Below the pieces are notes generated by a model. It made no database searches. It saw only the letters and a list, made by a program, of their open reading frames with translations, and was not told the DNA's origin. From positions 32,074 through 96,073 of the forward strand of contig NZ_AMGM01000009.1 in the NCBI RefSeq assembly GCF_000298295.1: a stretch of DNA of 64,000 bases, written 5' to 3'. Of this stretch, positions 33,642-41,699 are shown piece by piece; positions within the stretch are counted from its first letter, which is position 1, and each line of letters opens with the position of its first letter. This DNA comes from Cecembia lonarensis LW9. GTDB taxonomy: Bacteria; Bacteroidota; Bacteroidia; Cytophagales; Cyclobacteriaceae. The position numbers and the translations under genes are program-made.

Positions 33642-35783
33642 ATGACTAAAAGTTTTAAGTTCACTTCAATTTTACAAAATTTATTGATCATCCTCCATGG
33701 CCTTTGTTTGGTATTGGTTTTGGGGCATGAGAGACTTGAAATACCAGCACTCTTGGAGTTTATTGGCAGGACCCACCCGCTAATCCTTCATTTTCCAATA
33801 GTTTTACTCCTTTTACTTACGCTTATATTTTGGAATCCCAAACTTTCTCTTCTGGACAACCCTCAGTTTTCTAAAAGCCTCTTCTTGGTAACATTGGTGT
33901 TGACAGGAATGACTGTTTTGGCAGGCTTGTTACTTGCCGCTGAGGAAGGTTACGTAAAGGAAGAGTTTTTTCTCCACCAATGGACAGGTGTAGGTCTGTT
34001 TTGGTTGGCTACCCTTTGGTTTGTTTTTTGGAAAAAGCAAAAGTTCTCTATTGCCAGGTTTTTTTCAACTCTTACAGTTATTCTGATCATAATAACAGGT
34101 CATTTGGGCGCATCTATGACCCATGGAGATGATTTCTTATTGGCCCCCTTTAAAAAAGAAAGCCGGTTGAAAAAGGTGGATCTGGAAGAGGCTGTTTCTT
34201 TCGATCATGTCATAAAACCAATTTTAGAACAAAAATGTATCTCCTGTCACAAAGCCTCTAAGCAAAAAGGGGATCTGAGATTGGATGGGGAATCTTTTAT
34301 ATTGACTGGAGGGAAAAATGGGCCTTCCATAGATTTTACTAATCCGGAATTGTCGACTATCATCCAAAGAATCCTTCTTCCCATCGATGATGAAGAACAT
34401 ATGCCTCCCAAAGGGAAAACTCAACTCACTTCTGAAGAAAATGAATTGATCATCGCTTGGATCAATGAATCTGCTCATTTTGACAAGAAATTGGTGAATT
34501 ATCCGGAGGACAGTGAATTTTTCCACTTGGCAAAAAATATTTTTGTGGAAGACCGAATGTCGAATTACCAGTTTCCTGCTGCCGCTGCATCTACCATAGG
34601 AAAGTTGAACAACGATTACAGATTGATTCAGGCAATTTACCCTAGTAGCCCAGCGCTTAGGGTTGCATTTTTTGGAAGAGGGAATTTCAATCCGAAACAA
34701 ATAGATGAATTGTCAGATATCAAAGGACAGTTGGTTGACCTTAATCTGGCCAATATGCCATTAAATGATGAGGATGTCAGAAAGCTTTCCCAATTTTCCC
34801 AACTTGAGAAAATTAATTTGAACGGAACAGGTATCTCAGGTACTTACCTGGATGAGTTAAAGTCTCTGAAACAGCTAAAATCACTTTCTTTGACCGGCAA
34901 TCCCATTGATGCCAAAAACCTTGAAAAATTAGGACAATTGACCCAATTGGAACAGCTCTTTATTTGGGAAACAAGATTAGATCCGGAATCTATCTCCACA
35001 TTAAAGACCATGTTACCAGAAACCATAATTGAAACTGGTTTTGAAGATAAAGGACAACTTTATCAACTTAACCCTCCTATCATTCAAGCTAAATCAGGGA
35101 TTTTTCATGATAAAATCGATGTCAGCATCAAGCATCCCATAGGAAGCGTCAGTATTTTCTATACCCTTGACAATACCCTTCCAGACAGTGGGAATTATGT
35201 CCTTTACGAAAAGCCTATCACCATTGATAAAAATGCAACCCTGAGGGTCAGGGCCTTTGCTGCCGGTTGGTTGGGCAGTGAAGAAAACAGATCGGTTTTT
35301 TTTAAAGCTGGTGTTAAACCAAGCGCATATCATCTTACCTTTCCCCCTGACAATGCTTATAAAGGAAAAGGTGCAGAAACCCTCTTTGACCTCCAAAAAG
35401 GCGATGAAGATTTTGCTTCCGGAAAATGGCTTGGATTTAAAGATAATGACTGTGAAATCATCATGGAATTTAATGAAGCAGCCCCATTGGAGTCCATCTC
35501 ATTGAGTTTTTTAAGTGCAGAGGCCTCCTATATTTTCCCTCCCGCTTCAGTTGAAATCTGGGGAAAAACTCAAGAATCCAACTGGATACTGCTACATGCT
35601 GAAAAACCTGAACAGCCCAATCAAATCAGGGAAAGGAAACAGCTTTTATTAGATTATGCCTTGGATGGGACACCATACCATCAACTTAAAGCGATTATAA
35701 AACCCATTAACCCATTGCCCAAATGGCACCAAGGTGCAGGACAAAGGGGATGGATGTTTATCGATGAAGTTTTTATCAACTGA
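33642..35783 (+). CDS. Membrane-anchored cytochrome with leucine-rich and chitobiase-like C-terminal domains
   Basis: A 713-residue protein starting with about four to five transmembrane helices (residues 10-165) resembling a DUF2231-type membrane domain. Next is a planctomycete-type cytochrome domain with CxxCH at about 198-202 (KCISCHKASKQKGDLRLDGE) and HMPPKGKTQL. Residues about 350-460 form short leucine-rich repeats (LVDLNLANMPLNDEDVRKLS, LKSLSLTGNPI). The segment VSIFYTLDNTLPDSGNY is a chitobiase/hexosaminidase C-terminal-like domain, and the last 160 residues look like a beta-sandwich. This is a haem protein joined to possible binding domains. It lies 11 bases after the DUF1501 gene. 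Confidence 0.85.
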   Translation: MTKSFKFTSILQNLLIILHGLCLVLVLGHERLEIPALLEFIGRTHPLILHFPIVLLLLLTLIFWNPKLSLLDNPQFSKSLFLVTLVLTGMTVLAGLLLAAEEGYVKEEFFLHQWTGVGLFWLATLWFVFWKKQKFSIARFFSTLTVILIIITGHLGASMTHGDDFLLAPFKKESRLKKVDLEEAVSFDHVIKPILEQKCISCHKASKQKGDLRLDGESFILTGGKNGPSIDFTNPELSTIIQRILLPIDDEEHMPPKGKTQLTSEENELIIAWINESAHFDKKLVNYPEDSEFFHLAKNIFVEDRMSNYQFPAAAASTIGKLNNDYRLIQAIYPSSPALRVAFFGRGNFNPKQIDELSDIKGQLVDLNLANMPLNDEDVRKLSQFSQLEKINLNGTGISGTYLDELKSLKQLKSLSLTGNPIDAKNLEKLGQLTQLEQLFIWETRLDPESISTLKTMLPETIIETGFEDKGQLYQLNPPIIQAKSGIFHDKIDVSIKHPIGSVSIFYTLDNTLPDSGNYVLYEKPITIDKNATLRVRAFAAGWLGSEENRSVFFKAGVKPSAYHLTFPPDNAYKGKGAETLFDLQKGDEDFASGKWLGFKDNDCEIIMEFNEAAPLESISLSFLSAEASYIFPPASVEIWGKTQESNWILLHAEKPEQPNQIRERKQLLLDYALDGTPYHQLKAIIKPINPLPKWHQGAGQRGWMFIDEVFIN

Positions 35784-35784
35784 A

Positions 35785-36519
35785 ATGAAAGCCTATCAAA
35801 TCTATTTTCAAAAGATCCTAAATAAATTACAACTGGTACAGGGTCAATCTTCAAAAATTGAGACAGCTGCCCATTGGATTTCACAGAGTATGGCCAATGG
35901 AGGTTTTATCTTTACCAGTGGAACAGGACATTCCCACATGTTTGCCGAAGAAATCTTTTATCGGGCAGGAGGTTTCGCCCGGGTAGTCCCTATTCTGGAT
36001 GATGGGCTGATGCTTCATAAAGATGCTTCCTACAGCACTGAATTGGAAAGAATGGAAGGGTATGCTGCCCAATTATTGAAAGACTATAAGATCACTGAGC
36101 AGGATATTTTTATGATTTCTTCTAATTCCGGAAGAAATACCGTGAGTATAGAAATGGCGATGATTGCAAAAGAACATGGGGCAAAAGTCATTGTGATTAC
36201 CAACCTTAATCATACCCAATCAGTAGATTCCAGACATCCTTCCGGAAAAAAACTGTATGAAATAGCAGATCTTTATTTTGATAATGGTGGGGAAATTGGG
36301 GATGCATCGGTTGAAATAGATGGACTTGAATTCAAGGTAGGTGCTACCTCCACAGTAATCGGAGTAACTATCCTTCAATCCATCATGGTTCAGGCCACAG
36401 AAAATCTGGTACAAAGCGGTATCCAACCGGAGGTTTTCAGCAGTTCAAACTCTGATGAGGGGGAGGAACATAATGAGTCACTGATCAATAAATATAAAGG
36501 GGTGATCAAGGGTTTATAA
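35785..36519 (+). CDS. SIS-domain protein (sugar phosphate isomerase/binding family)
   Basis: A 244-residue cytosolic protein with a SIS domain: FIFTSGTGHSHMFAEEIFYRAGG, then DIFMISSNSGRNTVSIEMAMIAKEHGAKVIVITN, the phospho-sugar-binding Ser/Thr loops. It resembles the UPF0309-type stand-alone SIS proteins rather than GlmS or AgaS, and no effector domain is attached. The ATG at 35785 is 1 base after the stop of the previous gene; an in-frame ATG at 35764 overlaps it. Position at the end of the cytochrome operon suggests that the system handles a sugar or amino-sugar. Confidence 0.85.
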   Translation: MKAYQIYFQKILNKLQLVQGQSSKIETAAHWISQSMANGGFIFTSGTGHSHMFAEEIFYRAGGFARVVPILDDGLMLHKDASYSTELERMEGYAAQLLKDYKITEQDIFMISSNSGRNTVSIEMAMIAKEHGAKVIVITNLNHTQSVDSRHPSGKKLYEIADLYFDNGGEIGDASVEIDGLEFKVGATSTVIGVTILQSIMVQATENLVQSGIQPEVFSSSNSDEGEEHNESLINKYKGVIKGL

Positions 36520-36520
36520 T

Positions 36521-37267
36521 CTATTTTAATCCCCAAATTATCCCAACTGAGGCGAAGTTGAATAAAGCAAAGTTATAAACTTCGGAAACATCAGCACCTC
36601 CTTCCAAAATCCTGTAGCCTGCTTTTAAATCGAAATAATTGGATAGGGGAATATATAGACCTCCAAAAAAATCAAATGCCCTGCCTGGACCTCCAGCAAG
36701 TCCATCTCCTTCAATAACTCCCCGAAAAGGACCCGCATCATAGCTTACAAAAAGATGCAAAAGTGGAACAAAACCAATATCGTCTTTAAAATCTATTTGA
36801 GAATCATTGGATAACCTTACTTGGGCATCCCTGATTTTTGCTGTAAAACCTACACCCAGTATCCACTTTTCATCCTGAATTAAATCGCGTCTATAAGTCA
36901 AGCGGTAACTGTTGAATTTATAAAATCCTTCTATTTCCCTATTGGCTTCAAATTGACTGTTTTGAAAATTAATAGGAAATCCAGGACTACCTACATAGGA
37001 GGCACTCAAAGGTGCATAAAGAGCAAAAATATGATTCTTCCCAAAAGTATACCCTGGTCTGATCCTCAATGGAATCAAAGCCCCTTGAATTTCAAAATCC
37101 TGATTGAAATCAAAAGTGGTGCCCTGTTGGTTGGGAATTCTTACCTCATTATATCCTGGGAATACCAAGCCAGATTCAAGGTCTAAACTAAATTGCGCGA
37201 AGAGTGGAAAAGAGGAAAAAGCTAATACCGTAAATATGAAGTTAAATTTTGTAATCAAGATACGCAT
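36521..37267 (-). CDS. Probable outer-membrane beta-barrel protein
   Basis: A 248-residue exported protein with a Sec signal cleaved after PLFAQ. The rest is alternating amphipathic strands with aromatic ends (IFALYAPLSASYVG, YRLTYRRDLI, WILGVGFTAKIRDA), ending in FASVGIIWGLK, as in small barrels. I recognise no specific family. It converges on the SIS gene with a 1-base gap and shares its direction with the SDR gene upstream. Confidence 0.7.
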   Translation of the reverse strand: MRILITKFNFIFTVLAFSSFPLFAQFSLDLESGLVFPGYNEVRIPNQQGTTFDFNQDFEIQGALIPLRIRPGYTFGKNHIFALYAPLSASYVGSPGFPINFQNSQFEANREIEGFYKFNSYRLTYRRDLIQDEKWILGVGFTAKIRDAQVRLSNDSQIDFKDDIGFVPLLHLFVSYDAGPFRGVIEGDGLAGGPGRAFDFFGGLYIPLSNYFDLKAGYRILEGGADVSEVYNFALFNFASVGIIWGLK

Positions 37268-37369
37268 ATCAGTAAAACAACAGCATTACCATTTTGTTTA
37301 GAAATTCATCTCATCTCATCTTCTTTTGGCTCTAATTCAATACGGTATGCAATCAAACCAAATGGATCA

Positions 37370-38152
37370 TTAACCCATTTTGCCAAACATCCACCTTGCC
37401 AAATTGGGAAAGTGCTGCCCTATAAAGGCAATGAACTTACCATGACCCGTAAAAACATAGGATTTTTTTCTTTTGGCAATAGCCCTAACCATTACCTCGG
37501 CCGCTTTGTCTGTTGGCCACATCAATTTGGCAGGTCTCGGATCTGGGTTATCAGGATGAAACACCCCTTCATTGTCTACTTTCGCGATATCTGATTCCAC
37601 AAAGCCCGGGTGAAGTACCGTGCAGGAAACTCCCGTTCCTTTTAACTCCACCTGTAAGGTTTGTCCTATGGATCGTACTGCTGCTTTTGAGGCCCCATAG
37701 GCACCTACACCGGGATTGGGGACATAAGCCGCTACGCTGCCGACCAAAGCTATCCTTCCTTGGGTTTCCTTCAGATAAGGAAAGGCATATTTAAAAGTCA
37801 AAGCCAAACCTGTGACATTAACATCCATCTGCCTTCGCCATTCTTTGGCGTTGAGGTTTTTTATTTTTCCTACTACACCATACCCAGCATTGGCCACTGC
37901 TACGTCTATCCTTCCAAATTCTTTGACTATGGCTTGGACAGCTGCTTCAAGTTGGCTTTCCTCCAACACATCGCAAGCTACTACCAGACATCTTGATCCA
38001 AGACCTGCAATTTCATCACTGATTTTCTCCAATTGGCCCCTTCTCCTTGCGGACAATGCCAGATGGGCTCCCTGCCTGGCAAATTCATAGGCCATATACT
38101 TCCCCAACCCTGAAGAAGCTCCTGTAATCCATACCACTTTATCTTTGAACAT
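37370..38152 (-). CDS. Short-chain dehydrogenase/reductase
   Basis: A 260-residue classical SDR: cofactor motif VWITGASSGLGKYMAYE, NAG motif ANAGYG, catalytic Ser in LVGSVAAYVP and YGASK (Tyr-x-x-x-Lys) at about 155-159, then LHPGFVESDI. The Arg residues after the second strand (SARRRGQLEK) favour NADP. The substrate is not predictable. The C-terminal basic/aromatic region (FIAFIGQHFPNLARWMFGKMG) resembles membrane-associated lipid-acting SDRs. Confidence 0.92.
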   Translation of the reverse strand: MFKDKVVWITGASSGLGKYMAYEFARQGAHLALSARRRGQLEKISDEIAGLGSRCLVVACDVLEESQLEAAVQAIVKEFGRIDVAVANAGYGVVGKIKNLNAKEWRRQMDVNVTGLALTFKYAFPYLKETQGRIALVGSVAAYVPNPGVGAYGASKAAVRSIGQTLQVELKGTGVSCTVLHPGFVESDIAKVDNEGVFHPDNPDPRPAKLMWPTDKAAEVMVRAIAKRKKSYVFTGHGKFIAFIGQHFPNLARWMFGKMG

Positions 38153-38314
38153 GTCACAAATTACACAATTATCCGAGTGAGAGAAAATATTTTGTCCCCA
38201 CCAATAAAGATGTTGAGACCAGAAAAATACTTTTAATGATAATACGTCAAAAAAAATATTTAAAATACTTATATTCAGTAAGTTATTAAACCCTTAAACT
38301 TAAACTTTTAACAG

Positions 38315-39307
38315 ATGAACATTTTAATCGTCGGTGCAACCGGGCAGCTCGGGTACACCATTACCAAAAAATTGGCCGCAAAAAAGGGAGGTTTTGGAAT
38401 ATTTGCCAGTCATAGAAAAACTTCTCAAACAGCTCCCTTAAAAAAATTGGAAGGTGTTGGACTAAGGGAAATTGATCTTAGCCAGCCTGAAACCATCAAA
38501 CAAGGTCTAAAAGACATCAATATTGTAATCTCTACAGCTAATACCGCGGTACCGACCCAAAAATCCGATAATTTTAAAACCATTGATGAAAAAGGGGTAA
38601 TTGCTTTAATCGATGAAGCCAAAAAGCAACAAATTCAACAGTTCATTTTTGTTTCAGCTTTGCCTTTTAACAAATGGGATGATAAGATCCCTCTTACCAA
38701 AGCAAAAAGAGCTGTAGAAAAACACTTGATAAATTCAGGATTGAATTATACAATTTTACAGCCCACTGCATTTATGGAAGTGTATTTCCCTTATATGGGC
38801 ACCGAACTTACCATGAACCACTCCGAAGTCAATACCATTCAGCGTCCATTTAAATTCGCCAATGACTTCTATAATGGCATCCGGAAATCCATGGAAGAAA
38901 AAAACACCATAAATATCATTGGAAAAGGGGATGCTAAATGCAGCTACATCTCCTTGGAAAATGTAGCTGACTTTTGCATCAATGCCGTAGACAATACAAA
39001 AGCTTATCGCAAAGTGATCACTTTAGGCGGCCCAGATGTACTCTCTCCGATAGAGGTAAAAGGATTATTTGAAAAGGTTTACCAAAAACCATTGAAAGTA
39101 AAATCCACTCCTCCCTTTGTGATGCGCATGATGTCGGGCATCCTTTCTCCTTTTAATAAAGCTGCCTCAAATATCATGGCCATGAATTATGTGATGGCCA
39201 CTTCTGATGCTATCGTTCCTGACATGGACAAAAAATCTGCTGAATTCGGGGTGGACCTCATTTCAGCAGAAAAGTTTTTGATGGAAAAAGCCCATCAAAC
39301 CCATTAG
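38315..39307 (+). CDS. NmrA-like NAD(P)-binding protein (atypical SDR)
   Basis: A 330-residue protein with the N-terminal Rossmann motif MNILIVGATGQLGYTITKKL, a positively charged segment after strand 2 (SHRKTSQ, fitting NADP), and the strand QQFIFVSALPFNKWD. There is no YxxxK catalytic pair in the usual place, so it may be a redox-sensing or atypical SDR such as NmrA/HSCARG. The C-terminal half (PLKVKSTPPFVMRMMSGIL) is substrate-binding-like. It diverges from the SDR gene and converges with the peptidase gene with one base between stops. Confidence 0.85.
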   Translation: MNILIVGATGQLGYTITKKLAAKKGGFGIFASHRKTSQTAPLKKLEGVGLREIDLSQPETIKQGLKDINIVISTANTAVPTQKSDNFKTIDEKGVIALIDEAKKQQIQQFIFVSALPFNKWDDKIPLTKAKRAVEKHLINSGLNYTILQPTAFMEVYFPYMGTELTMNHSEVNTIQRPFKFANDFYNGIRKSMEEKNTINIIGKGDAKCSYISLENVADFCINAVDNTKAYRKVITLGGPDVLSPIEVKGLFEKVYQKPLKVKSTPPFVMRMMSGILSPFNKAASNIMAMNYVMATSDAIVPDMDKKSAEFGVDLISAEKFLMEKAHQTH

Positions 39308-39308
39308 G

Positions 39309-41444
39309 CTATTCATTCATCCCAAGGATATCAAAAACAAAAGCATATTCCAAAGCTATTTCTTTCAATCTTTGGAAACGACCACTGGCTCCGCCATGCC
39401 CAGCATCCAGATTCGTATAAAGATAGAGCCTATTGGCATCAGTTTTTTTGGTTCTTAGCAAAGCCACCCATTTCGCCGGCTCCCAATATTGTACCTGGGA
39501 ATCATGAAGACCTGTGGTCACCAGTAAATTGGGATAGTCCTTTTCTTCCACATTGTCATAAGGAGAGTAGGACAGCATGTATTCGTATTGCTCCTGCATG
39601 TTTGGATTGCCCCATTCCAACCATTCAAAGGTGGTCAAGGGAATGGATTCATCCATCATGGTGGTCACTACATCTACAAAAGGCACTGCGGCAATCACAC
39701 CTCTGTACAATTCTGGGGCCATGTTGACCACTGCTCCCATCAACAATCCCCCGGCACTTTCTCCAGAAGCAAACAGCTGATCTTTGGCCACGTATCCATT
39801 GTCCTGCAACCATTTGGAGCAATCAATAAAATCCGTAAAAGTATTCTTCTTGTTTAGCATCTTGCCATCCTCATACCATTCCCCTCCCATTTCCTGACCT
39901 CCACGGATATGGGCAATGGCATAAACAAAGCCTCTATCCAAAAGACTTAACCTGGTAGAACTGAATGTAGGATCCATAGAATATCCATAGGAGCCATAGG
40001 CATAAATCCATCCCGGCATGGTTCCATCCTTTTTGAATTTATCCTTTCGATAGACAATGGACATGGGAATACGCTTCCCATCCCGCGCAGGCACCATCAC
40101 CCTTTCCGTTTGATAATTGTTCTTGTCAAAATCTCCTAAAACAGGCTGCTCTTTCATCAAGGTTTTCTCCCTGCTAACCATGTTATAATCATAAGTTGAA
40201 CCGGGAGTAGTCATGGAAGTATAAGAATAACGGAGCGTTTGAGTATCAAAATTGGGATTGTACCCTAACCCGGCTGAGTAAGCTGGCTCCTCAAACCTCA
40301 ATTCATGTTCGGAGCCATCACGCCATTTGACGATCCTGATTTTGGCCAAACCTTCGAAAGTTTCCTGGACGGCCATATAGTCTTTGAAATAATCGACCCC
40401 TTCCAAAAAGATGTTCTCCCTGTGCGGAATCACATCTTTCCAATTGACCGCATGGGGCTCGGAAATAGGTGCTTGAACCAAACGGTAGTTGACTGCATCC
40501 AAATTGGTGTGTATGTAAAAATGATCGCCTCCAGCGTGATCCACATGGTATTGAACATTGTCCTGTACTTTTTCAATCAACTGAGGTTTTCCCGGTTGAT
40601 CTGCATCAATAAATAAGGCATAAGAAGCGTCTGTTCTGCCCGAACCAATGATGATATACTTTTTGGACTTGGTCTTGGTCACGTAACAATCCAAGGTGGC
40701 ATCATTTTCCTCAAAAACAAGTTCATCTTGCTGGGTTGCTGCACCTAAAATATGCCTTTTTACCTGAAATACCCTTAGGGTTTGTTTGTCCGGAATGGAG
40801 TAATAAAATGACTTGTTATCATTCGTCCAAGCAATTCCTCCCCTCGTATCCTCTATTCGATCATCAAGCAGTTGACCTGTCCTCAGGTCTTTGACCATGA
40901 TGCCGTAAAAATTTCTGCCCTGGGTATCCATGATAATGGCAGCAAGGTTATGATCCGGACTTACAGAAGTGTAAAAATTCAGATAAGGTTTGTCCTTCCC
41001 CAATTCATTGCCATCTACTATGATTTCTTCAGGCGCATCCAAACTTCCTCTTTTCCTGCAGTAAATAGGATATTCCCCTCCTTCCACGTAGCGCACATAG
41101 TAGAAATACCCATCTAATTGATAGGGAACCGAAGCGTCATCTTCCTTAATCCTGCTTTTCATCTCCTGAAACAGGTTATCCTGAAAAACCTTGGTATGCC
41201 CCATCATGGTATCCAAATAGGCATTTTCAGCTTCCAGATACGCAATCACTTCAGGATTTTCTCGATCATTTAACCAATAATAATTATCCACCCGAAGGTG
41301 CCCATGCTTAGACAGGATTTCAAAGGGCTCTACCTTGGCGACAGGTGGTTGCACATCGGGCAATATCACTTGAGATTCTTTTTTCGAACAAGACATAATG
41401 ATCTGTGTGCAAATAAGAGTTAGTGTTAAATTTAGTTTTTTCAT
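39309..41444 (-). CDS. ptrB: Oligopeptidase B-like prolyl oligopeptidase, lipoprotein
   Basis: A 711-residue serine peptidase of family S9. The signal ends in a lipobox (IIMSC), so it is probably anchored in an envelope membrane. The N-terminal seven-blade propeller region (about 40-430) begins with RVDNYYWLNDRENPEVIAYLEAEN, a classic S9A sequence. The C-terminal hydrolase has YAYGSYGYS, GGQEMGGEWYEDG, the nucleophile in ASGESAGGLLMGAV, the Asp near LVTTGLHDSQV and the His in LDAGHGGASGR. It cleaves short peptides after basic residues in well-studied relatives. Confidence 0.92.
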   Translation of the reverse strand: MKKLNLTLTLICTQIIMSCSKKESQVILPDVQPPVAKVEPFEILSKHGHLRVDNYYWLNDRENPEVIAYLEAENAYLDTMMGHTKVFQDNLFQEMKSRIKEDDASVPYQLDGYFYYVRYVEGGEYPIYCRKRGSLDAPEEIIVDGNELGKDKPYLNFYTSVSPDHNLAAIIMDTQGRNFYGIMVKDLRTGQLLDDRIEDTRGGIAWTNDNKSFYYSIPDKQTLRVFQVKRHILGAATQQDELVFEENDATLDCYVTKTKSKKYIIIGSGRTDASYALFIDADQPGKPQLIEKVQDNVQYHVDHAGGDHFYIHTNLDAVNYRLVQAPISEPHAVNWKDVIPHRENIFLEGVDYFKDYMAVQETFEGLAKIRIVKWRDGSEHELRFEEPAYSAGLGYNPNFDTQTLRYSYTSMTTPGSTYDYNMVSREKTLMKEQPVLGDFDKNNYQTERVMVPARDGKRIPMSIVYRKDKFKKDGTMPGWIYAYGSYGYSMDPTFSSTRLSLLDRGFVYAIAHIRGGQEMGGEWYEDGKMLNKKNTFTDFIDCSKWLQDNGYVAKDQLFASGESAGGLLMGAVVNMAPELYRGVIAAVPFVDVVTTMMDESIPLTTFEWLEWGNPNMQEQYEYMLSYSPYDNVEEKDYPNLLVTTGLHDSQVQYWEPAKWVALLRTKKTDANRLYLYTNLDAGHGGASGRFQRLKEIALEYAFVFDILGMNE

Positions 41445-41589
41445 TGTTTATTCATCAGAAGCTTTCGCATAAACCTTATAAAACATTCCAGGTTTGGCAA
41501 CTCAAGACTAGAATAAGCCCCCCTATCCGGAGTTTGATTTGATATCATCACCCTTTTGTAAATATATCAATTTATAGAATCTTCAAATG

Positions 41590-41695
41590 ACAAGGAGAAG
41601 TCTCGTATCTTGACTCCCGATTTTTCCCTTCTTGATTCTTGACTCTTGTTTCTTGTTTGTTTTCTCTTGCTTCTCGTCTCTCGTCTCTCGCTTCT
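41590..41695. repeat. Degenerate 7-bp tandem repeat between tex and the peptidase gene
   Basis: About fourteen 7-base units (TCTCGTA, TCTTGAC, TTCTTGA, CTCTTGT, TTCTCGT, CTCTCGT, CTCTCGC) end five bases before the tex stop codon. In the sense of transcription it is a purine-rich tract immediately after tex. It shares GCGAGAGACGAGAG with the tract after trpB (12141-12212). It fills most of the 255-base gap; no gene or hairpin is seen. Confidence 0.75.
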
Positions 41696-41699
41696 AAAT

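Noticed and set aside
29862..36519. Calling the cytochrome cluster a polysaccharide utilisation locus
   Set aside because: No SusC/SusD genes, glycoside hydrolases or sulfatases with the Cys/Ser signature are present in it.
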